Assembly (NCBI RefSeq): GCF_016623495.1
Contig: NZ_JAEHHL010000002.1
Span: 372,001-436,000 of the forward strand
Direction of reading: 5' to 3'
Origin: Thermohalobaculum xanthum
Lineage (GTDB): Bacteria; Pseudomonadota; Alphaproteobacteria; Rhodobacterales; Rhodobacteraceae
Length of the DNA stretch: 64,000 nt
Shown here: piece by piece, positions 8,406-18,473 of the stretch
Numbering within the stretch: the stretch's first letter is position 1
How the letters are laid out: every line of letters begins with the position of its first letter
Notes under the pieces: generated by a model
What the model was told of the DNA's origin: nothing
Databases searched by the model: none
The model's input: the letters and a program-made list of their open reading frames with translations, nothing else
Made by a program: the position numbers and the translations under genes

Positions 8406-9677
8406 TCACAGGCGGAACGGGATGTAGAGCGCGAGATCGGGCCAGAAATACAGGATGGCGACGGTCAGGAACATCATGGCGAGGAAGGGCAGCACGCCGC
8501 GCGCCACCTCGCCAAGCCCGACCCGCGCTATCGACTGGATGACATAGAGGTTCAGCCCCACCGGCGGCGTGATCAGCGCGCACTCGACCATGATGACCAT
8601 GAAGACGCCGAACCAGATCGGGTCGAGCCCCAGATGCTGTGCTGCCGGCAGCAGCACCGGCGTCATGATCAGCACCATCGAGAGCGCCTCGAAAACGAGC
8701 CCCATGACGAGCAGCACCAGAGCCACCACCAGGACAAAGGCGAAGGGGCTCTCGATCGTCTGGCCGATGAAGCCCGCGATGTCCTGCGGCAGCCGGTAGA
8801 GCGCGATCGCCTTGCCGAAGATCTTGGCCCCGGCCACGATCAGCAGGATCGCGGTCGTCGTCGCCATCGCGTCGACCGCCGCTTCCCTCAACCCGGTCCA
8901 GGTGAGTGTGCGCAGGAGCGGCCCGGTAATGACGAGCGCCGCTGCAAAGCCGATGGCGGCCGCCTCGGTCGGCGTCGCGGCGCCGCTGTAGATCGCGCCA
9001 ATCACCAGCACGGCCAGCCCGATCGAGGGCAGCGCCCGGACGGTCGTGCGCCGCCGTTCGGCCCAGCCCGCCACCTCGGCCCTGCCCATCCCGCGCCAGG
9101 CGGCATAGCCCATCGAGAAGACGATGAAGAAGCAGACCAGCGCCGCGCCGGGCCCGACCCCGGCAAGGAACAGCGCGAGCACTGATTCCTCGGCCACGAA
9201 TCCGTAGACGATCATGGGGATCGAGGGCGGGATCAGGATGCCGAGCGTGCCGCCGGCGGCCAGCAGACCGTAGACGAAGCGCCGCTCGTAGCCGCGCGAC
9301 AGCATCTCGGGAATGGCCACCGTTCCGATCGTCGCGGCGGTAGCGACCGACGAGCCCGAGATCGCCGCGAAGATGCCGCAGCTCACGATGGTCGCAACCG
9401 CCAGGCCGCCCGGCCAGTGCCCGACCCAGGCCTGCACCGCGGCGAAGAGGTCGCGCCCGACGCCCCCCTTGAGCAGCACGTTCGACATCAGCAGGAACAG
9501 AGGCACCGCGAGCAGGATGAAGCCATCGAGCGTCGAGAGCATCGCCTGCGGCGCCATCAGCGGCGAGAACCCGCCGGCAAGCAGCATCCCGAGCCCGACA
9601 CCGCCCAGCGCGAAGGCAACCGGCACACCGACCAGCAGCAGCGCAAACAGCGCGGCAAGGATCAGGACGACTATCAT
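8406..9677 (-). CDS. dctM: TRAP transporter large permease DctM (second system)
   Basis: Large membrane subunit of the second TRAP transporter, 423 residues, standard length. Conserved motifs are GSSVATAATIGTVAIPEM near residue 115 and LLAAGGTLGILIPPSIPMI around residue 145, and the C-terminus carries the ITPPVGLNLYVI segment. About a dozen hydrophobic helices are visible. The start overlaps the dctQ stop by 4 bp, and the lyase gene follows after 28 bp. It works with the DctQ and DctP encoded immediately upstream on the same strand. Substrate unknown. Confidence 0.93.
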   Translation of the reverse strand: MIVVLILAALFALLLVGVPVAFALGGVGLGMLLAGGFSPLMAPQAMLSTLDGFILLAVPLFLLMSNVLLKGGVGRDLFAAVQAWVGHWPGGLAVATIVSCGIFAAISGSSVATAATIGTVAIPEMLSRGYERRFVYGLLAAGGTLGILIPPSIPMIVYGFVAEESVLALFLAGVGPGAALVCFFIVFSMGYAAWRGMGRAEVAGWAERRRTTVRALPSIGLAVLVIGAIYSGAATPTEAAAIGFAAALVITGPLLRTLTWTGLREAAVDAMATTTAILLIVAGAKIFGKAIALYRLPQDIAGFIGQTIESPFAFVLVVALVLLVMGLVFEALSMVLIMTPVLLPAAQHLGLDPIWFGVFMVIMVECALITPPVGLNLYVIQSIARVGLGEVARGVLPFLAMMFLTVAILYFWPDLALYIPFRL

Positions 9678-10171
9678 TCGCCATGCGCTCCTTCAGCGAC
9701 GATCTCGCCCCGAAGGGTGCGCCCGGCCTCGATCAGGGCCTGGGCCAGCAGGATGGCAAAGCCGAAGGGCACCGCCGCCTCGGGCACCCAGGCGGGCAGG
9801 TCGAGCATCGTCCCGCTGGTGCGTCCGCGCTCGACGCTGTCCCAGAAGATGCCCCAGCCCTTCCAGAACACGATCGCGGAAAAGAGCGCCACCGCCAGCA
9901 TGGCGAAGATCTCGGCGATACGTCGTCCCGCCATCGGCAGCACGCCCGTCACCGCGGTGATGCGGATGTGGCGGCGCTCGCGCAGGCACCAGGGCATGGC
10001 GATCAGCGTGCCCCAGATCAGGCATAGCTGGCTGAGTTCGGCCGCCCAGATCGTCGGCTTGACGAAGAAATACCTGGCGACGACTTCCCAGGTCAGCATC
10101 ACGCCCGCCAGGACGAAAAGCAGCGCGGCAAGCATGGCAAGGGCGGTCACGATCAGGCTGAATGCGCGCAT
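9674..10171 (-). CDS. dctQ: TRAP transporter small permease DctQ (second system)
   Basis: Small membrane subunit, 165 residues, with four hydrophobic segments and the family-typical VVARYFF motif after the first helix and AAELSQLCLIWGT in the second. The frame stays open upstream to 10390, but the extension is an arginine/proline-rich non-protein-like stretch; ATG 10171 gives a normal N-terminus (MRAFSLIVTALAML). It overlaps dctM by 4 bp and stands 154 bp after dctP, with a strong hairpin in between. Confidence 0.9.
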   Translation of the reverse strand: MRAFSLIVTALAMLAALLFVLAGVMLTWEVVARYFFVKPTIWAAELSQLCLIWGTLIAMPWCLRERRHIRITAVTGVLPMAGRRIAEIFAMLAVALFSAIVFWKGWGIFWDSVERGRTSGTMLDLPAWVPEAAVPFGFAILLAQALIEAGRTLRGEIVAEGAHGE

Positions 10172-10281
10172 CTGTCGGTCTCGGACTGGCGGGCGGTGAT
10201 GGCCGGGGCTTAGCCGGGGTCGGATGGCGGCCCCGGGGGGCCCGGGAAGCCGTGGCAGGCGCGGTGCGCGCCCGCAGGTCA

Positions 10282-10317
10282 CCGGCGCGCGAGCCCCCCG
10301 GCGGGGCGGCGCGCCGG
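10282..10317 (-). terminator. Intercistronic hairpin between dctP and dctQ (second system)
   Basis: CCGGCGCGC at 10282-10290 pairs perfectly with GCGCGCCGG at 10309-10317, and the loop can itself form a CCCC/GGGG stem. It begins 9 bp past the dctP stop on the minus strand and lacks a T run, so it is better viewed as a message-stabilising or attenuating stem. It mirrors the hairpin at the same place in the first TRAP operon. Confidence 0.55.
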
Positions 10318-10325
10318 CCGTGGCC

Positions 10326-11315
10326 TCAGTAGCCCTTGGCCGCCTCGACCATCTTCGCGCCCAGGTCGCCGGTCTTGGCGAGATAGGCATCGATCACCGG
10401 CTGACCGGCGGCCTGCCAGGCGGCGATCTCGTCGGCGGTCGGCTCGTAGACCGTCATGCCGTTGGCCTTGGCCGCGGCAAAGGCTTCGGCCTCGATCTCG
10501 GACATGCGGTTGCGCACGTCGAGTTCTGCTTTCTCGGCGGCGGCGCTGAGGATGGCGCGCTGCTCGTCGGTCAGGCCGTTCCACCACTCGGTGTTGGCGA
10601 CGACGATGAACTCGATATCGGCGTTGTTGGTCACGGTGATCGTGTCCATCACCTCCCACAGCTTGCGCGACTGCACGCCCGAGACGCCGGTCATGCCGAT
10701 GTCGACCGTGCCGCGCTGATAGGCGAGATACTGCTCGGAACCCGAGACCAGCGTCGGGGCACCGCCCGCCGCCTCGACGAAGTCGCCAAGCGTCTTGCCG
10801 AAGACGCGGACCTTCTTGCCCTTCATGTCCTCGGGCGTCTTGATCGCGCCGCCATTCGAGAGGAACACCGACCCGCCATAAGCCTGCCACCACAGGACGG
10901 TCGAGCCCGTCCCGGCGATCGCCTCGTCGATCGAGTCGCGGATCACGCTGCCCTTGGCGACAGCCTTGCGGACCTTGTCCTCCGAGTTGAGGAGGAACGG
11001 CAGGTAGAAGACATCGACCGCCGGAATGTCACCGACATAGCGCGTGAGCGAGGCGACACCCATCTCGATCGCGCCCGATCCCACCGCCTGGGGCACCTCC
11101 TTGTCCTGGTAGAGCTGCGCCGAGTCGTAGATCTCGACCGCGATCGAGCCGTTCGACATCTTCTCGACCTCCTCCTTGAAGAGCTCGAGGTTCTGGCCGA
11201 GATGGCTCTTCAGCGGCAGCTGCAGCGTGATCCGTGCGGTGAGATCAGCGGCGACCGCCTGGGTCGAGACGGCAAGGACGAGCGCAGCGCCTGCCAGCCA
11301 AGCAGATGGCTTCAT
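10326..11315 (-). CDS. dctP: TRAP transporter substrate-binding protein DctP (second system)
   Basis: Periplasmic receptor of the second TRAP system, 329 residues, with a clean signal peptide (WLAGAALVLAVSTQAVAA, cleavage near residue 23). The mature protein shows the DctP pattern: LKSHLGQNLELFKEEVEKM, then YLPFLL, then a GSVFLSNGGAIKTPEDMKGKKVRV segment typical of the ligand-binding lobe. ATG 11315 is supported by a strong ribosome-binding site (AGGGAGGAA), which rules out the in-frame start 45 bp upstream. It follows the DadA-like gene and precedes dctQ. A DadA-type enzyme and a lyase in the same strand cluster suggest an amino or hydroxy acid ligand; this is inference. Confidence 0.92.
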   Translation of the reverse strand: MKPSAWLAGAALVLAVSTQAVAADLTARITLQLPLKSHLGQNLELFKEEVEKMSNGSIAVEIYDSAQLYQDKEVPQAVGSGAIEMGVASLTRYVGDIPAVDVFYLPFLLNSEDKVRKAVAKGSVIRDSIDEAIAGTGSTVLWWQAYGGSVFLSNGGAIKTPEDMKGKKVRVFGKTLGDFVEAAGGAPTLVSGSEQYLAYQRGTVDIGMTGVSGVQSRKLWEVMDTITVTNNADIEFIVVANTEWWNGLTDEQRAILSAAAEKAELDVRNRMSEIEAEAFAAAKANGMTVYEPTADEIAAWQAAGQPVIDAYLAKTGDLGAKMVEAAKGY

Positions 11316-11406
11316 GGATGTTCCTCCCTTGAACTGTTTTGATTGATGAACAGCTTGCATCCCGTTTTGCCCGCGTCAAGCGGCTGCCGGACGCGCGTGC
11401 ACCCCG

Positions 11407-12657
11407 TCATGCCCGCTGGAAGCGGTCGACCCGATAGGGCGCGAGGTCGAGGTTCGACCCGCCTCCAGATGCGAGCCCGGCCGCCATCCGCCCCAGCCGC
11501 GGCCCCATCGTCAGCCCCAGGTGCTGCCCGCCGAAGGCGAAGATGACCCCGGGCGCGCGCGGCGAGGCGCCGATCAGCGGCAGGCTGTCGGCAGTTGTCG
11601 GGCGCCGGCCCATCCAGACCGTCTCGCCTTCCCATGTCAGCCCGGGGAAGAGCTGCAGGATCTGCTTTCGGATCAGCGCCACCGGCGCCTCGGCCTCGGC
11701 GCCGTCGATGCCGGCGAACTCGGCGACACCCGCGAAGCGCAGCCCGTCGGCCATCGGGGTTGCAACGGTCTTCGCGGCCTCGACCATGATCGGCGAGGGC
11801 GGCAGATGCGAGGGATTCGACAGCATGACGTGATAGCCACGCTCGGCTTCCATCGCGATCTTGTGCCCGAGCCGCGCGGCAAGGCGCCCCGCCCAGACAC
11901 CCGCGGCCAGCACCACGCGGTCGGCCGAAAGTTCCTCGCCCCCCGCCAGCGTGACGCTCGCCCCTCCGCTCTCCGAGGGGCGGATATCGACCACCTCGGC
12001 CTCGCGGATATGGCCGCCCTGCTCGGTGAAGAACGCAGCCAGCGCGGCGACATAGCGCGCGGGCGAGGCGATCCAGCCATGATCCGGCATGGCCGCGGCG
12101 AAGCGAAACTCGGCCGCGATCGCGGGGTCATGAGCCTCGATCTCGGCTCGATCCCACTCGGCCCATTCGATGCCGTGAGCCCGCTTGAGCGCCCACGAGG
12201 CGGCATCCGCCGCATAGGCCTCGCGGTCGCGATAAAGCAGCAGGTAGGGACCCTGCGTGATCATTGCCGCCGCAGGCGTCCCGCGGGCCAGCGCCAGGTG
12301 CTGTTCCACGCTGTCGGTGACCAGAGGCGCCAGCGCCTCGGCGATGGCGGCGACGCGCGCGGGTGTCGAGTTTCGCAGGAACGGGATCGCCCAGGGGATC
12401 AGGCGCGGCAGGTACGACAGCCGCAGGAACAGCGGCTTGTCCGGGTCCAGCGCCATGCGCGGCAGCTTTGACAGGATGCCGGGCGTGGCAACCGGCACCA
12501 CGGCGGCGCGCGCCAGGATGCCGGCATTGCCGAACGAGGTCTGGCCCGCGTCGCCCGGCGCCAGGCGGTCGATCAGGGTCACGTCGTGCCCGTCGCGCCG
12601 CAGCCACTCGGCCGCCGCCACCCCGGTGATGCCCGCGCCGACAACGATGACGTCCAT
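11407..12657 (-). CDS. DadA-like FAD-dependent D-amino acid dehydrogenase family protein
   Basis: A 416-residue flavoprotein of the DAO/DadA family, oxidising an amino acid to an imino/2-oxo acid with electrons going to the quinone pool in characterised members. The FAD-binding fingerprint VVGAGITGVAAAEWL is at the N-terminus with the acidic end of strand two in LIDR. SFGNAGILA, GYHVML and the C-terminal MGRRPTTADSLPLIG and FGGQHLGLTMGPRLGRM are family hallmarks. It stands first in the minus-strand cluster feeding into the TRAP operon, 91 bp upstream of dctP. Whether it acts on D-amino acids, hydroxyproline isomers or another secondary amine cannot be decided from the sequence. Confidence 0.85.
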   Translation of the reverse strand: MDVIVVGAGITGVAAAEWLRRDGHDVTLIDRLAPGDAGQTSFGNAGILARAAVVPVATPGILSKLPRMALDPDKPLFLRLSYLPRLIPWAIPFLRNSTPARVAAIAEALAPLVTDSVEQHLALARGTPAAAMITQGPYLLLYRDREAYAADAASWALKRAHGIEWAEWDRAEIEAHDPAIAAEFRFAAAMPDHGWIASPARYVAALAAFFTEQGGHIREAEVVDIRPSESGGASVTLAGGEELSADRVVLAAGVWAGRLAARLGHKIAMEAERGYHVMLSNPSHLPPSPIMVEAAKTVATPMADGLRFAGVAEFAGIDGAEAEAPVALIRKQILQLFPGLTWEGETVWMGRRPTTADSLPLIGASPRAPGVIFAFGGQHLGLTMGPRLGRMAAGLASGGGSNLDLAPYRVDRFQRA

Positions 12658-12868
12658 GTTCTGCCCTGTCCCTGATTGCCGTCCCGTTGCGACGCTCGGG
12701 CCCGGATGCGGCGCTTGTCAATCGGCAAGCGGCGCCTTGCCGCAAGCACCACGGCAATTGGCCGGCGTCTATCCGGTTGTTCCGCCGCGGATTTGGCGGC
12801 AAGACCGGACTCCACTTTCCTGCAAAACCCACTAGCATCGGGAGTTCCCCGATCGAAGGGAGACGGCG

Positions 12869-13507
12869 ATGGGCCATGTGATCCTGCTGGCGCAGCAGAA
12901 GGGCGGCGCAGGCAAGACGACGCTTCTCACCCAGCTTGCGGCCGAGCGCGCCGCGGCGGGCGCCGGGGTCACCATCCTCGACCTCGATCCGCAGCGTTCG
13001 ACGACCGGCTGGTTCCGCGAGAGGGTGTCGCGGCGGGGCGATGGCGGCGGCATCGAGCTTCTCGAAAGCGCGGAATGGCGCGCGCGCTCCGACATCGAGA
13101 AGGCCGCGAAGACATCCGACTGGGTCTTCGTCGACGCGCCGGGCTCGGCCGACACGCTCGGCCGCATCGCGATGCGCGCGGCCGACCTCGCGCTGATCCC
13201 CTGTCAGCCTTCGATGGCCGATGTCTGGGCCAGCGCGGCAACCCTCGAGATGGCGCGCAAGGAGAAGCTCGCGCATGCCGTGGTGCTCAACCGCGTGCCG
13301 CCGCGTGGCCGGGCCGCCGACGAGGCCGCCGCCCGCCTTGCCAAGTCCGGCGCCCCGATGGTCGATGCTCGGCTGGGTCAGCGCTCGGCCTATGTCGAGG
13401 CGTTCATGCGTGGCGCGGGTGTCAGCGAAATGCGCCGCGCGGCCAAGGCGGCCGACGAGGTGGCGGCACTGATGAAGGCGGTCGAGGCGCTGTTGCGAAA
13501 CGGCTGA
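12869..13507 (+). CDS. ParA/MinD-type ATPase without a ParB partner
   Basis: A 212-residue deviant-Walker ATPase. The N-terminal KGGAGKTT at 11-18 carries both the signature lysine K11 and the phosphate-binding K16. ILDLDPQRSTTGW supplies the A' aspartate and VFVDAPGS the Walker B region. These proteins dimerise on ATP and position plasmids, chromosomes or large protein complexes. AAGGGAGA stands 8 bp before ATG 12869. No parB or centromere-like repeat is nearby, so a chromosome-segregation role is not supported. The next gene is an SRPBCC protein 110 bp downstream. It may place some other cargo; function open. Confidence 0.85.
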   Translation: MGHVILLAQQKGGAGKTTLLTQLAAERAAAGAGVTILDLDPQRSTTGWFRERVSRRGDGGGIELLESAEWRARSDIEKAAKTSDWVFVDAPGSADTLGRIAMRAADLALIPCQPSMADVWASAATLEMARKEKLAHAVVLNRVPPRGRAADEAAARLAKSGAPMVDARLGQRSAYVEAFMRGAGVSEMRRAAKAADEVAALMKAVEALLRNG

Positions 13508-13617
13508 CGCAGCCGCTGCGAAAGGCTTTGCCGACGCAGGTGCAGAGGCGCCACGGGCGACAGGAGAACACAGGCCGCGCGAGGATGACGCAGCCTGGGA
13601 CGAGGGAGGACCAAGCA

Positions 13618-14040
13618 ATGAGCTTTTCGGACAGCCACGACCGCGTGAGCCGCATGTTGCGCCTCGCCGCGACCGCCAATGATGTCTGGGCCGAGATCGG
13701 CGATTTCGGCGCGCTCGCCGACTGGCACCCGGTCGTCACCAAGTGCGAGGTCGACGAGATCGACGGCGACACCTACCGGGTGCTGACGACCGCCGACGGG
13801 GCGAGGCTCCTCGAGATGCTGGTCGAGGCCGGGCCGCGCCACTACACCTACCGCATCACCGAAAGCCCGCTCCCGGTCGATGACTACCGGTCCACGCTCA
13901 GCGTCGTGCCCGAGCCTGACGGCGGCTGCCACGTCTACTGGGGCGCGACCTTCGAGCCCACCGACCCCTCGGCCGATGACGTGGTTGGCGGCATCTACGA
14001 CGCGGGCTTCGAGGCGCTGCGGGACCGCTTCGGCGCCTGA
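13618..14040 (+). CDS. SRPBCC (START/polyketide cyclase-like) protein
   Basis: A 140-residue protein of the SRPBCC fold, a helix-grip domain with a large hydrophobic cavity that binds lipids or small aromatic molecules. The N-terminal VWAEIGDFGALADWHP is the typical first helix and WHP turn of polyketide-cyclase-like members; the C-terminal half ends in the long helix ADDVVGGIYDAGFEALRDRF. GGGAGGA precedes ATG 13618; the long open frame upstream is the parA gene in another phase. It could be cotranscribed with parA. No catalytic function can be assigned. Confidence 0.8.
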   Translation: MSFSDSHDRVSRMLRLAATANDVWAEIGDFGALADWHPVVTKCEVDEIDGDTYRVLTTADGARLLEMLVEAGPRHYTYRITESPLPVDDYRSTLSVVPEPDGGCHVYWGATFEPTDPSADDVVGGIYDAGFEALRDRFGA

Positions 14041-14056
14041 GGCGACAGCGACCGGG

Positions 14057-14680
14057 TCATTCGCCCGGCCGGATCGTCCCGGTCACGCGCAACCGGCCAT
14101 CCTCCCCGCGCTCGGCGACGATGATCTCGCCCGAGCGCGGCACGCGTCCGGTCAGCGCGGTGATGTTCACCTGGTGGGTCACCAGCAGGATGCGCTGCCC
14201 GGCGCCCTCGACCGCGAGGAAGTCGAGTACCGCAGCGGTCTGCGCGTCGCGCGTCGAGCGGTCGGCGAAGAACGAGTTCAGCGCAGGGAACGGGCGCACC
14301 GCGCCCAGGGCGAGCAACTCGGCCGTCTCGCGGCAGCGGCACCACTGGCTTGTCAGGACGGCATCAAAGCCAATCCCCGCCGCGCCGATCGCCTCGCCCA
14401 CCGCGCGGGCCTGCGCGCGCCCGCGGTCGTCGAGATTGCGCTGCGTCGCGCAGTCGTCCAGTCGAAAACCCGCCGGATCGCCCGTGCCCGGCGCGAGCGC
14501 ATGGCGCATCAGCGCGACCGCGCCCGGCCGCGCCAGCGCCGCCCAGCCTTCGGGCGACGCGCCGGCCGGCATGATGCCGCCTCCGAGCGCCACGGCCGCA
14601 GCGACGAGCACCGCCCCGAGCCGCCGTGCAAGCCTGCGAGCAGAGACCCCGCCCGCGATGCGCATCATTCGATCCAACAT
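14057..14680 (-). CDS. Exported histidine phosphatase family protein
   Basis: A 207-residue protein with an N-terminal hydrophobic segment (LGAVLVAAAVALGGGIMPAGA, about residues 21-41), consistent with export. The histidine phosphatase core starts at ALMRHALAPG, where R59 and H60 form the phosphate pocket and phosphorylated histidine, and includes SQWCRCRETAELL and the second histidine in LLVTHQVNI. These enzymes remove phosphate from small molecules. ATG 14680 is favoured by GGAGGAAGG just upstream; the frame is open far beyond it but reads as non-coding. It converges with the SRPBCC gene and is divergent from the phosphoribosyltransferase gene. Confidence 0.85.
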   Translation of the reverse strand: MLDRMMRIAGGVSARRLARRLGAVLVAAAVALGGGIMPAGASPEGWAALARPGAVALMRHALAPGTGDPAGFRLDDCATQRNLDDRGRAQARAVGEAIGAAGIGFDAVLTSQWCRCRETAELLALGAVRPFPALNSFFADRSTRDAQTAAVLDFLAVEGAGQRILLVTHQVNITALTGRVPRSGEIIVAERGEDGRLRVTGTIRPGE

Positions 14681-14789
14681 CGGCCTTCCTCCGCCTCCGA
14701 TCGACCCAGCTAGCGGCCTCGCGCCCGAGTGCAAGCCCGGCCGGATCGCTTTTCCGCACAGCGAAGCCGCCGTTGCCCCACCCGGCGCT

Positions 14790-14817
14790 TTGACAGGATG
14801 GCGCGATCGGCTAAGGA
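14790..14817 (+). promoter_or_regulatory. Candidate promoter of the phosphoribosyltransferase gene
   Basis: A perfect TTGACA -35 hexamer at 14790-14795 is followed after 16 bp by TAAGGA at 14812-14817, 45 bp before the ATG. The -35 is strong and the -10 poor, so the call is tentative. Confidence 0.35.
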
Positions 14818-14862
14818 AACGCGATCCTGGCCGCGGCCGGGCACGGGCGGAGGGATGAGGCG

Positions 14863-15369
14863 ATGACGGATAGGCTGCCGCACGAAAAGGGTTTCCACGT
14901 CTCGTGGGAGCAGATGCACCGCGACAGCCGGGCGCTGGCCTGGCGTCTCGACAAGCACGGTCCCGGCGCCGAGGGCGCATGGAAGGCGGTGGTCGCGGTC
15001 ACCCGCGGCGGCATGGTGCCGGCCTGCATCCTGGCGCGCGAGCTCAACATCCGCGTCGTCGACACGATCTGCGTGAAATCCTACGACCATCAGAGCCAGC
15101 TCGAGGCGCGTGTCCTCAAGGCGCCCGACAAGGAACTGATGGGCGATGGCGAGGGCATCCTGGTCATCGACGACCTGGTCGACACGGGCCGCACGCTCGA
15201 GGTGATCCGCCGGCACTATCCCAAGGCGCATTTCGCCACCGTCTACGCCAAGCCCAAGGGCAAACCGATGGTCCAGACCTACGTGACCGAGGTGAGCCAG
15301 GACACGTGGATCTTCTTCCCGTGGGACATGGCGCTGATGTATGTCGAGCCCTATCGCGGCACCAGCTGA
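14863..15369 (+). CDS. gpt: Xanthine/hypoxanthine-type phosphoribosyltransferase
   Basis: Cytoplasmic purine-salvage enzyme of 168 residues that transfers ribose phosphate from PRPP to xanthine, guanine or hypoxanthine. The PRPP-binding loop [14 protein letters not shown] is intact, [11 protein letters not shown] matches the N-terminal loop of E. coli Gpt, and the C-terminal [10 protein letters not shown] supplies the aromatic base-stacking region seen in Gpt. Length is close to E. coli Gpt. It precedes a DUF1428 gene by 17 bp and, further on, a BMP-type importer on the same strand, which together suggest uptake and salvage of purines. Confidence 0.87.
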   Translation: MTDRLPHEKGFHVSWEQMHRDSRALAWRLDKHGPGAEGAWKAVVAVTRGGMVPACILARELNIRVVDTICVKSYDHQSQLEARVLKAPDKELMGDGEGILVIDDLVDTGRTLEVIRRHYPKAHFATVYAKPKGKPMVQTYVTEVSQDTWIFFPWDMALMYVEPYRGTS

Positions 15370-15386
15370 GCGGGGCTCGGGCGCGC

Positions 15387-15782
15387 ATGGCCTATGTCGA
15401 CGGCTTCCTCCTTGCCGTACCCCTGGAAAACCTCGCCGCCTATCGCCGGATCGCGCGCAAGGCCGGCAAGATCTGGATCGAGCACGGCGCCCTCTCGTAT
15501 GTCGAGAGCAAGGCCGAGGACACGCCGCGCGGCAAGCTGACCTCCTTCCCCCGTGCGGTGAAGCTCAAGGGCGACGAGACGGTCGTGCTGGCCTGGATCA
15601 CCTATCGCAACCGCCGTCACCGCGACGCCGTGGTGAAGAAGGTGATGCAGGACCCGCGGATGAAGAAGATCATGGAAAACGAGGCGATGCCCTTCGACGG
15701 GCGGCGCATGATCTTTGGCGGCTTCACGACCATGCTCGAACTCTCGGCCTCGCAGGATTCCGATCCGCGTGACGATGGCTAG
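15387..15782 (+). CDS. DUF1428 family protein
   Basis: A 131-residue protein matching the DUF1428 family (YbaA-like dimeric alpha/beta barrel), recognised from MAYVDGFLLAVP at the start, ITYRNRRHRDAVVKKVMQD in the middle and MPFDGRRMIFGGFTTML near the end. No enzymatic function is established for the family. It sits 17 bp after gpt and 64 bp before the ABC importer, so it is probably cotranscribed with gpt. The short acidic tail after FTTMLEL is likely disordered. Confidence 0.85.
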   Translation: MAYVDGFLLAVPLENLAAYRRIARKAGKIWIEHGALSYVESKAEDTPRGKLTSFPRAVKLKGDETVVLAWITYRNRRHRDAVVKKVMQDPRMKKIMENEAMPFDGRRMIFGGFTTMLELSASQDSDPRDDG

Positions 15783-15846
15783 GGCTTGCGGCACGGAACC
15801 GGGGGCGCTTTGATGTCCCGGTTGCCGACTGAAGGGGCCGCCGCCG

Positions 15847-17402
<1,556 letters not shown>

Positions 17403-17406
<4 letters not shown>

Positions 17407-18473
17407 TGCCGCGCCTGGAAGCCCGCGCCGAGCCCTCGGCCTGGATGTCGATCGCCTCGCCCGTCATCGCGATCGGCCTGACCCTCGTCGCGGGCGCCAT
17501 GCTGCTGACCGCGCTGGGCCGCGATCCGGCCGAGGCGCTCTGGGTCTACTTCGTCTCGCCCTTCACCGACGCGTATTCGCGCGCGGAATTGGTGGTGAAA
17601 GCCGTGCCGCTCGCGCTGATCGGCGCAGGGCTGGCTGTCTCGTTCCGCGCGAATGTCTGGAACATCGGCGCGGCCGGACAATACGTCGCCGGTGCGATGG
17701 CGGGCGGGCTGGTCGCGCTCGGCGCGCCCGAGGCGACGGGAACCGCGTGGTACGTGCTCTACCTCGCCGCCGGCGCGGCGGGCGGCATCGCCTGGGCAGC
17801 GATCCCGGCGTTCCTGAGAACCCGGTTCAACGCCAACGAGATCCTGGTCTCGCTGATGCTGACCTATGTCGCGGTGCTGCTGCTCGACTGGGCGGTGCGC
17901 GGCCCCTGGCGCGATCCGCTGGGCTTCGGCTTCCCCCAGAGCCGCGATTTCACGCAGACCTTCCACACGCCGGTTATCCTCGAGGGCACCCGCCTGCATG
18001 CGGGGGTGCTCATTGCGGTGATCGCGGCGGTGGCGCTGACGCTGATGATGGACCGCACGCTGCGCGGCTTCGAGCTCAGGGTCATCGGGGCCGCGCCGCG
18101 TGCCGGGGCCTTCGCGGGCTTCTCGCAGACCGGCGCGGTCTGGTTCGCGCTGCTCGTCTCGGGTGGCCTCGCCGGGCTTGCCGGCGCCATCGAGGTATCC
18201 GCCACGGTGCACCAGCTCCAGCCCGACATCTCGGCCGGCTATGGCTTCGTCGCGATCATCGCGGCCTTCCTGGGGCGGCTCAATCCCGCCGGCGCGCTGT
18301 TCGGCGCGCTGATCCTCGCGGTGAGCTATATCGGCGGCGAGAACGCTCAGATCCTGCTCAAGCTGCCCAAGAACGTGACCGGCATCTTCCAGGGGATGCT
18401 GCTGTTCTTCCTTCTGGGATGCGACACCCTGATCCGCTACCGGATCGTCTGGGGGCGGAGGCTCGCGCCATGA
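17403..18473 (+). CDS. BMP-type nucleoside ABC importer, permease 1
   Basis: Membrane subunit of 356 residues in the YufP/NupB family, with eight to nine hydrophobic helices. The segment FRANVWNIGAAGQYVAGAMAG near residue 80 and TRFNANEILVSLMLTYVAV near residue 140 are the conserved family blocks; the coupling region is GLAGAIEVSATVHQLQP followed by GYGFVAIIAAFLGRLNP. ATG 17403 overlaps the ATPase stop. The stop in turn overlaps the cupin gene start as ATGA, so the three are translated together. Pairs with the shorter permease two genes on. Confidence 0.92.

Noticed and set aside
12676-13617. A longer SRPBCC protein starting far upstream in the same frame
   Set aside because: That stretch is another reading phase of parA; ATG 13618 has its own ribosome-binding site and begins the conserved domain.
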